Source of the DNA: Fodinicola acaciae
GTDB lineage: Bacteria > Actinomycetota > Actinomycetes > Mycobacteriales > HKI-0501
Direction: 5' to 3'
Assembly (NCBI RefSeq): GCF_010993745.1
Contig: NZ_WOTN01000001.1
Location: 933,235-997,234, forward strand
DNA: 64,000 nt
Shown: one piece after another, positions 1-8,950 of the stretch
Numbering within the stretch: the stretch's first letter is position 1
Layout of the letters: each line of letters opens with the position of its first letter
Made by a program: the position numbers and the translations under genes
Notes under the pieces: generated by a model
The model's database searches: none
Told to the model about the DNA's origin: nothing
What the model saw: only the letters and a program-made list of their open reading frames with translations

Positions 1-378
1 GGCTATCGCGGTCGCCGACGTGGTCACGCGTCGCCGGCGTGGCGACATTTTCTCCTCACGCGAGGAAAGTTGGGTGCCGTCCATCGAGTGCGCCGCGACG
101 CGTACGCGCGTCGACGCGACCTCGACGCCGAGCACGTGACCGGCGCTCGGCGCCACCGAGTAGAGGACCGCGCTGCGGCCGGTCGCACCTTGTGTGGACC
201 CCAGCTCGGCCACCAGGCCGAGCCTGGCCAGCTCGGCGATCGCCACCGACATCGTCGGCCGGGACAGGTCAAGCGACTGGCCGAGCTGCGGCCGGGTGGC
301 CGGTCCATCGGTGACCAGCGCACGCAAAACGGCGCGAGCGCTCTCCGGCAGGTCGAGCCGACCGACTGACTGTGCCAT
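1..378 (-). CDS. ROK-family transcriptional regulator, N-terminal part, cut by the window edge
   Basis: From an ATG at 378, 126 codons are visible before the left edge. Residues about 10-60 form a winged helix-turn-helix (SRPTMSVAIAELARLGLV), and VLGVEVASTRVRVAA near residue 85 matches the first strand of the ROK (NagC/glucokinase-like) domain. ROK regulators usually repress sugar-use genes and are released by a sugar ligand. The gene is divergent from two Gfo/Idh/MocA oxidoreductases, so it probably controls that pair; this is inference. The sugar-binding part lies outside the window, so the ligand cannot be guessed. Confidence 0.8.
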   Translation of the reverse strand, partial: MAQSVGRLDLPESARAVLRALVTDGPATRPQLGQSLDLSRPTMSVAIAELARLGLVAELGSTQGATGRSAVLYSVAPSAGHVLGVEVASTRVRVAAHSMDGTQLSSREEKMSPRRRRVTTSATAIA

Positions 379-458
379 CCTGCTGGCCTTTCCAGATGCG
401 GACACGGAGGACCAGTAAACCGCAAAGTCGTCCGACCGGCCTTGTGAGGGCAGAACCA

Positions 459-477
459 CTTTGTTAGGTTGCAAAAC
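459..477. promoter_or_regulatory. Possible ROK operator in the divergent spacer
   Basis: The 124-bp spacer between the ROK gene and the first oxidoreductase holds an imperfect dyad, CTTTGTTAGGTTGCAAAAC, with TTTG and CAAA arms 8 bp apart. ROK/NagC-type operators are often AT-rich dyads of TTT and AAA blocks, and this is the most AT-rich part of the spacer. A second CAAAGT/ACTTTG pair spans 423-464. The assignment is a guess from position and symmetry. Confidence 0.3.
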
Positions 478-502
478 ATTCGAGGCTCTAAGGAGGCGTT
501 TC

Positions 503-1540
503 GTGGCCGTCATCCGGGTTGCGCTCGTCGGACTGGACCACTGGTATTCGGCGATTCCGCTGGCCGAAGGCGTCGCGGCCAGAGACACCGTCAGGCTGGT
601 CGGCATCGCCGACGCGGAGCCGGAACGCGCCGCCGAGGTCGCGCGGCGGTGCGGTGTCGACCGCGTCGAGACGCAGTGGGCCGCCTTGGTGGAGGACCCG
701 GGTGTCGACGCGGTGCTGAGTTTTCTCAGTCCTGACCGCAATGCCGAGGTCTGCCAGGCGGCGGCAGCGGCCGGAAAGCACATCATCTCCACCAAACCGA
801 TGGCGCGTACGCTCGCCGACGCCACCGCCGTCGTGGATGCCGTACGCTCGGCTGGCGTGTGTTTTCTGCCGGCGGAGTCACGGCAACGGCTCGGGCCGCG
901 CAGCCAGTTCCTGAAAAGCTGGGTCGAACAGGGCCGGCTCGGCCGGCTGGCCAGCGCGACGCAGACGATCTGGGCCGGTCTGCCGCGGCGCTGGCCGGAC
1001 GATCCCGATCCTGGCTGGTTCGCCGATCCGGCGCGTACGGTCGGCGGCGCGTGGATCGACCACTCCGTCTATCAGCTCGACACGTTGCGTTGGCTGCTGG
1101 GCGAAGAAGTCGTCTCGATCACCGGAACCGTCGGCAACGTCAGGCATCCGGACCTGCCGGTCGAGGATATCGGTGTGGCGGTCGTGACATTCTCCGGTGG
1201 CGCGATCGCCACGCTGGAGGACACCTGGACGGCGCCTGACGGTGGATTTCAGATGAGCGGCACGTACGTCGGCAGCGAGGGCGCCGTGCGGGTCGACGGC
1301 ATCGAGAAACGTACGCACGTCCTGGCGGATTTTCCGCCGTTCCAAGGATGGATCCAGACCGCCACGCCGGCCGGCCACGACCAGGCCGCCGACATCGACC
1401 ACTGGGTCGCGGTGATCCGCGAGGAGGCCGAGCCGATCGCGACCGTGGCCGACGGCTGGCGCAATTTGGCCGCCTGCCTCGCTTTCTACGACGCCGTTCG
1501 GACCGGACAGCACGCCACGCCGGAGGTGGCGCCATGGTGA
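503..1540 (+). CDS. Gfo/Idh/MocA family oxidoreductase (first of a pair)
   Basis: A 345-residue NAD(P)-dependent dehydrogenase-like protein. The N-terminal Rossmann fold starts VAVIRVALVGLDHW, a degenerate GxGxxG, and STKPMARTLADA near residue 95 matches the family EKP motif. The C-terminal beta-sheet domain has GGAWIDHSVYQLD, the usual GG..D..H substrate-site pattern. The GTG at 503 was chosen because AGGAGG lies 6 bp upstream. Family members oxidise or reduce sugars, inositols and related polyols; the substrate here is unknown. The gene overlaps the next oxidoreductase by 7 bp, so the two are probably co-translated and act on the same compound under the ROK regulator. Confidence 0.85.
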   Translation: MAVIRVALVGLDHWYSAIPLAEGVAARDTVRLVGIADAEPERAAEVARRCGVDRVETQWAALVEDPGVDAVLSFLSPDRNAEVCQAAAAAGKHIISTKPMARTLADATAVVDAVRSAGVCFLPAESRQRLGPRSQFLKSWVEQGRLGRLASATQTIWAGLPRRWPDDPDPGWFADPARTVGGAWIDHSVYQLDTLRWLLGEEVVSITGTVGNVRHPDLPVEDIGVAVVTFSGGAIATLEDTWTAPDGGFQMSGTYVGSEGAVRVDGIEKRTHVLADFPPFQGWIQTATPAGHDQAADIDHWVAVIREEAEPIATVADGWRNLAACLAFYDAVRTGQHATPEVAPW

Positions 1541-2664
1541 CCGCGCCGCTGCGGCTGGGCATCCTTGGTGCCGGCACGATCGCGACCTCGGGGATCGGCC
1601 TGTTGCCTTACCTGCCACAGATTTCCGACAAGGCCGCTGCCGTCGCCATCGCGGATGTCGACAAAGATCGCGCACAGTCGGTGGCCACGTCGTACGGCAT
1701 TCCCCAGGTTTTCGCCGATCTGGACGAGATGCTCGACGGCGCCGAGATCGACGCCGTGGTCAACCTGACGCCGATCCCGGTGCACGGCGACACCTGCATT
1801 CGCATCCTGTCCGCCGGAAAGCACCTGGCGACCGAGAAACCACTGGCCACCACGATGGCCGATGCGGACCGGATGTGCGCTCTGGCGGAGGAAAACGGCC
1901 TGATCGTCGTCTGCGCGCCGTTCAACATCCTCTATCCGGACCGGCTGGCCGCTCGACGGCTGATCCGCGACGGTGCGATCGGAAAAGTCGCGTTCGCCCG
2001 GGTCAGATCGTCACACGGTGGTCCGGCGGCAGGCGCGTGGCCGCTCGACCCGACCTGGTTCTACCAGAAAGGATCCGGTCCGCTCTACGACATGGGGGTC
2101 TACGGCATCCACGAGATCACCGCGCTGCTGGGGCCGGCGAAACGCGTCGTCGCGTTCGCCGGCATCACCGAGCCGGTGCGGACGGTGCGCGGCGGCCCGT
2201 ACAAAGGCAAGGAAATCGAGGTCACCGCCGACGACAACGTGTTGATGATGCTCGATTTCGGCCAGTCGACCTTCGCTGTCGTCGACGGCACCTTCAACGT
2301 GAATGCCGCGCGCGGCCCGAAAGTCGAGATCTTCGGCCGGGCCGGCACGATCAACATCGCCGGCGCGCCGTACGGCGGCGACGGACCGCCGCTGGAGGTC
2401 TTCCAGTTGGACGCGCTGCCCGGACTCGGCGGTTGGATCACGCCGTCGCTGCGCGAGATCGAGGCCGAGACACAGCGGCTTTTCGGCCTGCACCGGGCCG
2501 TGCTGGCCGACCACCTCGCCGACTGCGTCCTGTCCGGCCGAAAACCGGTGCTCAACGTGCGGCATGCCCGGCATGTCCTGGAGATCATGCTCATGGCCGA
2601 GGAATCCGCGCGTACCGGCCAGGCCGTCGAGCTGACGACGACCTTCGAGCTACCGTTGGAATGA
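1534..2664 (+). CDS. Gfo/Idh/MocA family oxidoreductase (second of a pair)
   Basis: A 376-residue protein with an N-terminal Rossmann fold (LGILGAGTIA), the motif TEKPLATTMADA near residue 95, and a C-terminal substrate domain with GPLYDMGVYGIHEI, the family D..H signature. The ATG at 1534 has GGAGG 7 bp upstream and lies inside the end of the preceding gene. A two-gene Gfo/Idh/MocA operon next to a ROK regulator is typical of catabolism or epimerisation of an unusual sugar or polyol. The substrate cannot be told from the sequence. Confidence 0.87.
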   Translation: MVTAPLRLGILGAGTIATSGIGLLPYLPQISDKAAAVAIADVDKDRAQSVATSYGIPQVFADLDEMLDGAEIDAVVNLTPIPVHGDTCIRILSAGKHLATEKPLATTMADADRMCALAEENGLIVVCAPFNILYPDRLAARRLIRDGAIGKVAFARVRSSHGGPAAGAWPLDPTWFYQKGSGPLYDMGVYGIHEITALLGPAKRVVAFAGITEPVRTVRGGPYKGKEIEVTADDNVLMMLDFGQSTFAVVDGTFNVNAARGPKVEIFGRAGTINIAGAPYGGDGPPLEVFQLDALPGLGGWITPSLREIEAETQRLFGLHRAVLADHLADCVLSGRKPVLNVRHARHVLEIMLMAEESARTGQAVELTTTFELPLE

Positions 2665-2755
2665 CCTAGGTGCAAGGTGAGTTTTCCACGCCTCGGCCAG
2701 GCGCGCGGCGGGGGAGAACGAACAAACCGGACCAGAGTGTGGCTGGGGCGCCGGA

Positions 2756-3047
2756 GGTTGCCTTGGCGTCCCGGTAGGTGGAGAGAAAGTCCAATATGTG
2801 GGATCCGAAGGCATGTTGAGCGCTAAATGTCTGCCTTGTGAGGTTCGCGGATGGTGTGAATGGCGAGTAACTAGCGCTGGACGCAAGAAACAAGGCTTTC
2901 GTACTCCCGCGATCACCAGGGGGCTGTGACTAGTGTGACCGTTGAGGCAGGTAAGGTGGGTGTGGCTGCCTGCTTGGGATAAATGTCCGGTTCGATGTCT
3001 TGGTAAAACAAGTACTACGCAGCCGAGGCGCCTCACCTGCATTGTCA
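2756..3047. repeat. Dispersed repeat, copy A (~290 bp)
   Basis: This stretch fills most of the 472-bp gap between the oxidoreductase operon and cobL, and aligns over its length with copy B at about 28510-28801. Well-conserved blocks include CTAGCGCTGGACGCAAGAAA (2871-2890), ATGTGGGAT, CGCGGATGG, AAATGTC, AAACAAGTAcTACGCAGCC and CCTCACCTGCATTG. Composition is more AT-rich than nearby genes. Open frames exist on the minus strand in both copies, but they have no start signal and look incidental. No transposase or clear terminal inverted repeats are seen. It may be a non-autonomous element or a conserved RNA. The flanks 2665-2755 and 3048-3136 hold nothing recognisable. Confidence 0.85.
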
Positions 3048-3136
3048 GGTCGCCGTGCCGCACGTCCGCCGGAGAGTTGTGAGTGTCCTCTCCGTGCCGT
3101 TCACCGCCTCGCCGGTCCTCACGTAGGGTAGGCGGC

Positions 3137-4336
3137 GTGCCGTTGACTGTGGTGGGGGTCGGAGCCGACGGGCTGTCGGCCCAGGCCAGCGAGGTCGTGC
3201 GCGGCGCCGACGTCATTCTCGGCAGCGCACGCCAGCTCGCGTTGCTGCCAGACGCAGGCACGCGAAAGATCACCTGGCCGTCGCCGATGCTGCCGGCGTT
3301 GCCGGGATTGATGGAGGAACATCGCGGCCGCGAGGTGTGCGTGTTGGCGAGTGGCGACCCGATGTTCCATGGCATCGGTGCGACACTTGTTCGCCTGCTG
3401 GGTGCGGAAAACGTCACCGTCCTGCCGCACCTGTCGTCGCTGTCGCTCGCCTGCGCGCGGCTTGGCTGGCCGGTCGAGGATGTCGAGGTGGTCAGCGCGG
3501 TCGGTCGTCCGGTCGAGACGCTGCATCCGGTTGTCCAACCAGGCCGCCGAATTCTCCTGCTCAGCGCCGACGGACGGACGCCTGCCGCAGCCGCTCGGCT
3601 GCTGGTCGACCGCGGCTATGGGCCGAGTGAGGTTGCCGTGCTGGAAAGGCTCGGCACCGAAAAGGAGCGGATCGTACGCGCGACGGCGGAGAAATGGACC
3701 GATGACGCCGATGCGCTGAATGTCGTTGCCATTACGTGTGTTCCGGCCCCGGAGGCGGCGCTTTTGCCGCGTACGCCGGGGCTGCCGGACGACGCGTACG
3801 AATCCGACGGCCAACTGACCAAACGCGAGCTGCGCGCGATCACGCTCGCGCGGCTGGCGCCGGTGCCAGGACAGCTGCTGTGGGATGTCGGTGCCGGCGC
3901 CGGCAGCATCGGGATCGAGTGGATGCGCCACCATCGCACGTGTCGCGCCATCGCGGTCGAGCGGGATGCCGAGCGTGTCGCGCGGATTGGCCGTAACGCG
4001 GCAAATCTTGGCGTGCCAGCGCTGACGATCGTCAGCGCGGAGGCGCCGGATGCGTTGGCCGGGCTGGAGAAACCGGACGCGATCTTCGTCGGTGGCGGTG
4101 TGACGGTCGCCGGCATGGTCGAGACGTGTTGGGACGCACTGAAACCTGGCGGCCGGCTGTTTGTCAACGCCGTGACGATCGAGTCGGAAACATTGGTCAC
4201 GGCGTGGCAGGGGCGGATTGGCGGCGAGCTCGTCCGCGTCGAGATCAGCCGAGCCGGGGCGCTCGGCGGATTCACCGCCTGGCGGCCGATGTTGCCGGTG
4301 ACACAATGGATCGTGACGAAAGAGGCGACGCCGTGA
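3137..4336 (+). CDS. cobL: Precorrin-6Y C5,15-methyltransferase (decarboxylating), CbiE-CbiT fusion
   Basis: A 399-residue two-domain enzyme that methylates C5 and C15 of precorrin-6B and removes the acetate side-chain carboxyl in cobalamin ring synthesis. Residues 1-200 are the CbiE-type tetrapyrrole methylase domain (VVGVGADGLS, ASGDPMFHGIG). Residues 210-399 are the CbiT-type domain with the SAM-binding loop DVGAGAGSIGIEW. The GTG at 3137 is where homology begins. The stop overlaps the cobM start as GTGA, so the two are coupled. Length and domain order fit the fused CobL family. Confidence 0.95.
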   Translation: MPLTVVGVGADGLSAQASEVVRGADVILGSARQLALLPDAGTRKITWPSPMLPALPGLMEEHRGREVCVLASGDPMFHGIGATLVRLLGAENVTVLPHLSSLSLACARLGWPVEDVEVVSAVGRPVETLHPVVQPGRRILLLSADGRTPAAAARLLVDRGYGPSEVAVLERLGTEKERIVRATAEKWTDDADALNVVAITCVPAPEAALLPRTPGLPDDAYESDGQLTKRELRAITLARLAPVPGQLLWDVGAGAGSIGIEWMRHHRTCRAIAVERDAERVARIGRNAANLGVPALTIVSAEAPDALAGLEKPDAIFVGGGVTVAGMVETCWDALKPGGRLFVNAVTIESETLVTAWQGRIGGELVRVEISRAGALGGFTAWRPMLPVTQWIVTKEATP

Positions 4337-5142
4337 CCGTCCGATTCATCGGAGCCGGTCCTGGCGCCGCCGACCTGATCACCTTGAGAGCGCGGAAATA
4401 CATCGAAGACTCGCCGGTGTGCCTCTACGCCGGAAGTCTCGTCCCGGAAGATCTTCTGGCGCATTGTCCGGCCGGCGCGAAGTTGGTCGACACGGCCAAT
4501 CTTAGCCTCGACGAGATCGTCGCGGACATGCTCGCGGCCGACCGGGACGGCCTCGACGTGGCCAGGCTGCACTCCGGTGACCCGTCGGTTTTCAGCGCGG
4601 TTGCCGAACAAACACGCCGGTTGGACGCCGCCGGCGTGGCATACGAGATCGTGCCTGGCGTGCCCGCCTTCGCCGCCGCGGCTGCCGCACTGAAACGCGA
4701 ACTGACCGTGCCAGGGGTCGGACAGACGGTCATCCTGACGCGTACGTCGGTGCGTGCGACGCCGATGCCGGAGGGCGAAGACCTTGCCACGCTTGGCAAA
4801 AGCAGGTCGACCATCGTCCTTCACCTTGCGGTGCAACGGATCAGCGAGGTGGTCGACGAACTTGTCCCCAATTACGGCGAAGACTGTCCGGTCGCCGTCG
4901 TCGCGATGGCGAGCCGACCAGACGAGATCATTCTGCGCGGCACGTTGGCCGACATCGCGGCCCAGGTGCGGGCAGCCGGCATCCGTCGTACGGCGGTCAT
5001 CGTCGTCGGCCGCGTCCTCACGGCCGGAGACTTTCCCGACAGCCACCTCTATTCGGCGGCTCGTGACCGGCCGACGATGACTCCGGCGCGGTCTATGACG
5101 ACGACGTCGACCACGACCGGTGCCTCCCGGAGCACCGATTGA
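4333..5142 (+). CDS. cobM: Precorrin-4 C11-methyltransferase
   Basis: A 269-residue SAM-dependent tetrapyrrole methylase that adds the C11 methyl group. It shows the family motifs VRFIGAGPGAADLITLRA at the N-terminus, LHSGDPSVFSA near residue 80 and IVPGVPAFAAAAA near residue 110. It starts at GTG 4333, overlapping the cobL stop. The last ~30 residues, rich in Thr, Arg and Ser, run past the normal end of the fold and lie opposite the 3' end of cbiD, giving a 94-bp convergent overlap. That tail is probably a by-product of reading into the neighbour. Confidence 0.95.
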   Translation: MTVRFIGAGPGAADLITLRARKYIEDSPVCLYAGSLVPEDLLAHCPAGAKLVDTANLSLDEIVADMLAADRDGLDVARLHSGDPSVFSAVAEQTRRLDAAGVAYEIVPGVPAFAAAAAALKRELTVPGVGQTVILTRTSVRATPMPEGEDLATLGKSRSTIVLHLAVQRISEVVDELVPNYGEDCPVAVVAMASRPDEIILRGTLADIAAQVRAAGIRRTAVIVVGRVLTAGDFPDSHLYSAARDRPTMTPARSMTTTSTTTGASRSTD

Positions 5143-6122
5143 GCGACCGTACGTGCGCCGTCGGCGACCAGATCTCCAAGTGGCAGGCCCGCTTTCTGGC
5201 AGATCTGCAGTGCGCCGAGCGCGGTGTTGGCCGCGCGCACCTGCTCCACCAAGTCCTGCGAGCCACCGGCCGATGCCACCAAGGTGGCGAGAAAATCCGG
5301 ACTGACCTGCGAACGGCCGGAATGCAGGTCCAGATGTCCGTCCGCCAGCTTGGAAAGCTTGCCGATGCCGCCGGCGATGGTCAGCCGCGGCACCGGATGC
5401 CGTCGCAGGTATTTCAGCACGGCACCGGCGAAATCACCCATGTCCAGCAGCGCATCGTCCGGCAGGCGGTAAAGCTCGGCGGCGACGCGTTCGGACGTGC
5501 TGCCGGTGCAACCCGCGACATGCCGGCGGCCGGCGGCGCGCGCCACGTCGATGCCGCGGCGGATGCTGTCGATCCAGGCCGAGCAGGAATACGGCACCAC
5601 GATGCCGGTCGTGCCGAGGATCGAGAGGCCACCGAGAATGCCGAGCCGCGGATTCCACGTACGGCGAGCGATTTCCTCGCCGTCGTCAACGGAAACCTCG
5701 ACGACGACATCGCCGCTGCCGCCATACAGCGCGGCAACCTTGCCGAGGTGCTCTCGGATCATCCGCCGCGGCACCGGATTTATCGCCGGCTCGCCAACGT
5801 CCAGCGGCAGGCCCGGCTTCGTCACCGTGCCGACACCAGGACCCGCGCGAAAAGTCACACCGGAGCCACCGGGACGTACGGTCGCACCGATCACCGCGCC
5901 ATGCGTCACGTCCGGATCGTCGCCGGCATCCTTGACGATCGCGGCGGAAGCTTCACCCGGTCGCAACGACTCACGTGCCAGCGCGAAAGCTGGTTGCTGT
6001 CCGCGCGGCAACGTGATGCGCACCGAATCTGGGAAATCTCCGGTGAGCAGCGCCGTGTACGCGGCCGTCGCGGCGGCGGTCGCACACGCGCCGGTCGTCC
6101 AGCCATGACGCAGCTCGGTCAT
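5049..6122 (-). CDS. cbiD: Cobalt-precorrin-5B (C1)-methyltransferase
   Basis: A 357-residue C1-methylase of the cobalamin ring. Diagnostic stretches are MTELRHGWTTGACATAAATA at the N-terminus, the Gly-rich LGILGGLSILGTTGIV in the middle and GDFAGAVLKYLRRH later. The ATG at 6122 is preferred over a longer frame because CbiD homology begins exactly there. Its start is 2 bp from the divergent cobK start, so each promoter must lie inside the other gene. CbiD belongs to the cobalt-early pathway, whereas CobG and CobN in this cluster belong to the oxygen-dependent route. Confidence 0.95.
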   Translation of the reverse strand: MTELRHGWTTGACATAAATAAYTALLTGDFPDSVRITLPRGQQPAFALARESLRPGEASAAIVKDAGDDPDVTHGAVIGATVRPGGSGVTFRAGPGVGTVTKPGLPLDVGEPAINPVPRRMIREHLGKVAALYGGSGDVVVEVSVDDGEEIARRTWNPRLGILGGLSILGTTGIVVPYSCSAWIDSIRRGIDVARAAGRRHVAGCTGSTSERVAAELYRLPDDALLDMGDFAGAVLKYLRRHPVPRLTIAGGIGKLSKLADGHLDLHSGRSQVSPDFLATLVASAGGSQDLVEQVRAANTALGALQICQKAGLPLGDLVADGARTVAQSVLREAPVVVDVVVIDRAGVIVGRSRAAE

Positions 6123-6124
6123 CC

Positions 6125-6871
6125 GTGACCGCGCGCATCCTGGTTCTGGGCGGCACCGGCGAGGCGCGCCGGTTGGCCGCACTGCTGCAAAAACGCTATG
6201 CCGTCGTGTCGTCGCTGGCTGGCCGGGTGAGCAATCCAGCGCTGCCGGTCGGAAAAGTGCGGATCGGCGGTTTCGGCGGGGTCGAGGGCCTGACGGTTTG
6301 GTTGCGGGACAACGACATTGACGCGGTCATCGATGCGACGCATCCATTCGCGAGCACGATGACCGCGTCCGCCGCCGAGGCGACGCAGCGGCTCGGTCTG
6401 CCTTTTGTGGTCGTCCGCAGGCCACCCTGGCAACCGCAGCCTGGCGACGACTGGCTGTGGGTCGACGACATCGCGGCGGTGCCGGCGGTCCTGCCGGGAG
6501 AGCGCGTCTTCCTGACGACCGGCCGCACGGATCTGGCGGTCTTCGCCGATCTGGACGCCTTCTGGTTTCTGGTGCGTACGGTCGATCCGCCGCGGCCTCC
6601 ATTGCCGAAACGGTGCGCGGTGATCCTCGACCGTGGACCGTACACAGTGGACGGTGAGCTGGCGCTGCTCCGCGAGCATCGAATCGACGTGCTGGTCAGC
6701 AAGAACAGCGGTGGCGAGCTGACCGCCGCGAAGCTCGTCGCGGCACGCGAGCGCCGTCTCCCGGTCGTGATGGTGCGCAGGCCACCGCTGCCGCCGGTCG
6801 AGACGGTGGCGTCGGAGCAGGAGGCCGTTCATTGGCTGCGCGATGTCATTCCGGATAGCGGCGCGGCGTGA
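6125..6871 (+). CDS. cobK: Precorrin-6A reductase
   Basis: A 248-residue NADPH-dependent reductase that saturates one double bond of precorrin-6A. The N-terminal Rossmann motif ILVLGGTGEARRLA and the motifs DATHPFASTM (near residue 72), VRRPPW and SKNSGG (near residue 190) are typical of CobK/CbiJ. The start is GTG 6125, divergent from cbiD. The 3' end overlaps the end of convergent cobIJ by 26 bp. Function is clear; the choice of start is supported by the family N-terminus rather than by a ribosome-binding site, since the upstream sequence belongs to cbiD. Confidence 0.94.
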   Translation: MTARILVLGGTGEARRLAALLQKRYAVVSSLAGRVSNPALPVGKVRIGGFGGVEGLTVWLRDNDIDAVIDATHPFASTMTASAAEATQRLGLPFVVVRRPPWQPQPGDDWLWVDDIAAVPAVLPGERVFLTTGRTDLAVFADLDAFWFLVRTVDPPRPPLPKRCAVILDRGPYTVDGELALLREHRIDVLVSKNSGGELTAAKLVAARERRLPVVMVRRPPLPPVETVASEQEAVHWLRDVIPDSGAA

Positions 6872-8333
6872 AGACGATCTGACGACCGTCGCGTTCGGCC
6901 ATCCGCGTCTGCGACGAGCCGACGATCAGCAGCGTACGCATGTCCACTTCGGACGGATCGAGATCCTCGAGGCGGACGGCGCGTACGCTTTCGGCCGGGC
7001 CGCCGGCATCTCGGCCGATCACCACCGGCGTGTCCGGATCGCGGTGCTTCAACAGAAGATCGCGAGCGTCGACGAGCTGGTGCCTGCGAGTGTGAGACGC
7101 GGGGTTGTAGATGGCGATCACCAGGTCGGCCTCAGCCGCCGCGGCCAGCCGGCGCTCGATCGCCGACCACGGTTTGAGCCGGTCGGACAACGAAATCACG
7201 CAGTAGTCATGGCCAAGCGGTGCGCCGATCCGGCTGGCAACGGCCTGCGCGGCGGTTACTCCTGGCAGCACGGTGACCGGCACGTCCACGTATTCCGGCT
7301 GGCACGCGACCTCCAGAACCGCCGTCGCCATCGCGAAAACTCCAGGGTCACCCGAGGAGACGACAGCGACGCGGCGGCCTTCCTGTGCGAGGCGGAGCGC
7401 GAGTGCCGCTCGCTCGGCCTCGACGCGGTTGGGCGAGGGATGCTTGCGTTGCCGCGGACTGTCCGGCAGCCGCTTGAGATATGTCCGATAGCCGACCAGA
7501 TCGTCGGCTTCAGCGATCGCCGTGGCGGCTTCAGGCGTCAGCCAAGGCCGGCCGGCTGGTCCCAGCCCAACGACGGTGACGCCACAGCCGGGTCGGTCGG
7601 AGCGTCGCGAGCTTGGCAGCAGAGCCACCGAAAAGTACGGCACGTCCGCAGCGTCCACAGTGGACAGTGGAGCGACCCGCTGGCGAGAGGTCGTGGCGCG
7701 CTCCACATACCAGGCCTCGTCCAGTTTCCCGGCCTCGGCGAACGCGGACCGTACGCTCTCGAACGAGCGGCCGAGCTTCATCACCGCGGCCGTGTCGGTC
7801 TCCGCCAGCCGCCTGGCGAGCTCTGCCGGCGGCAGAGTTCCCGGCAGTACGGTGAAAACCTCGTCGCGCTCCGCGAGCGGCTGGCCGACCTGGGCGGCCG
7901 CCGCGCTCACCGAAGTGACACCGGGGACGATTTCGGTCGGATAGCGGTCGGCAAGTCGTTTGTGCATGTGCAGATAGGAACCGTAGAAAAATGGGTCGCC
8001 TTCACACAGCAGCGCGACATCCCGTCCGGCGTCGAGATGAGCGGCCAGCCGCATGGCGCTTTTCTGGTAGAACTCGTCGATCGCGCCCTGATAGCCACCG
8101 GGATGATCGGTTTTCTCCGTTGTCACCGGATAGACGAGCGCTTCCTCGATCTGGTCGTCGCGTAGGTATGGCGCCGCGACCTGCCGTGCGATGCTTCGGC
8201 CGTGGCGCGCGCTGTGATAGGCGATCACCTCCGCGGCGCCGATCAGCCGCGCCGCCTTGATGGTCACCAGCTCCGGATCACCGGGGCCGAGCCCGATCCC
8301 GTAAAGGCGTCCTGTTGGCACGGACGTGTTCAC
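6846..8333 (-). CDS. cobIJ: Fused precorrin-2 C20-methyltransferase / precorrin-3B C17-methyltransferase
   Basis: A 495-residue fusion of two tetrapyrrole methylases. Residues 1-245 are the CobI part ([53 protein letters not shown]). Residues 250-495 are the CobJ part ([61 protein letters not shown]). CobI adds the C20 methyl and CobJ adds C17 with ring contraction; CobG, encoded in the same operon, makes the intermediate between them. The GTG start at 8333 overlaps the cobH stop (GTGA), indicating coupling in cobG-cobH-cobIJ. Confidence 0.95.
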   Translation of the reverse strand: MNTSVPTGRLYGIGLGPGDPELVTIKAARLIGAAEVIAYHSARHGRSIARQVAAPYLRDDQIEEALVYPVTTEKTDHPGGYQGAIDEFYQKSAMRLAAHLDAGRDVALLCEGDPFFYGSYLHMHKRLADRYPTEIVPGVTSVSAAAAQVGQPLAERDEVFTVLPGTLPPAELARRLAETDTAAVMKLGRSFESVRSAFAEAGKLDEAWYVERATTSRQRVAPLSTVDAADVPYFSVALLPSSRRSDRPGCGVTVVGLGPAGRPWLTPEAATAIAEADDLVGYRTYLKRLPDSPRQRKHPSPNRVEAERAALALRLAQEGRRVAVVSSGDPGVFAMATAVLEVACQPEYVDVPVTVLPGVTAAQAVASRIGAPLGHDYCVISLSDRLKPWSAIERRLAAAAEADLVIAIYNPASHTRRHQLVDARDLLLKHRDPDTPVVIGRDAGGPAESVRAVRLEDLDPSEVDMRTLLIVGSSQTRMAERDGRQIVFTPRRYPE

Positions 8334-8950
8334 TCCTGTTCACTCGCGATTGCGTTGATGGCGGCGACCGCCATCGCGCTGCCGCCGCGACGACCGTGTA
8401 CGACGACGAACTCCAGGCCGCTGTCGGACAGTGCGCGTTTGGACTCGGCGGCACCGACAAATCCCACCGGCAGGCCGAAAACGGCGGCTGGTGTGCCGGC
8501 ACCTTCGGCGACCATTTCCAACAGCCGAAATAGCGCGGTCGGTGCGTTGCCGATGGCGACGACTGCACCGGCGAGGCGATCGCGCCACAGTTCCAGTGCG
8601 GCGGCACTCCTGGTCGTACGTAGTTTCCTCGCCAGCTCGGGGACTGTCGGATCCGTCAGCGTACAGACGATGTCGTTGTCGGCTGGCAAGCGGCGCCGCG
8701 TGATGCCGCTGGCGACCATGGCGGCGTCACACAATATCGGTGCGCCGCCTCGCAAAGCCTGACGTGCCATAGCGCCGACGCCTGACGACCACGCGAGATC
8801 GTCGACCAGATCGGTCATGCCACAGGCGTGAATCATCCGCACGGCCACCTTTTCCAAGTCGGGTGGCACCCTGCCGAGATCGGACTCGGCGCGGATCGTC
8901 GCGAAGGACCGGCGATAGATTTCCGCGCCATCCTTGAGATAATCGGTCAC
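8330..8950 (-). CDS. cobH: Precorrin-8X methylmutase
   Basis: A 206-residue enzyme that moves the C11 methyl to C12, giving hydrogenobyrinic acid. Family motifs are [20 protein letters not shown] at the N-terminus, RMIHACGM near residue 44 with the catalytic histidine, VGNAPTAL-like [15 protein letters not shown] near residue 130, and [13 protein letters not shown] near residue 152. The GTG at 8950 overlaps the cobG stop, and its own stop overlaps the cobIJ start, so the three genes form one translationally coupled operon. Confidence 0.95.
   Translation of the reverse strand: MTDYLKDGAEIYRRSFATIRAESDLGRVPPDLEKVAVRMIHACGMTDLVDDLAWSSGVGAMARQALRGGAPILCDAAMVASGITRRRLPADNDIVCTLTDPTVPELARKLRTTRSAAALELWRDRLAGAVVAIGNAPTALFRLLEMVAEGAGTPAAVFGLPVGFVGAAESKRALSDSGLEFVVVHGRRGGSAMAVAAINAIASEQE

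Noticed and set aside
2650-3417. 255-codon minus-strand frame across repeat A and the start of cobL
   Set aside because: Half is antisense to cobL and half is repeat; similarity to frames in repeat B comes from the DNA repeat itself and occurs in more than one frame.
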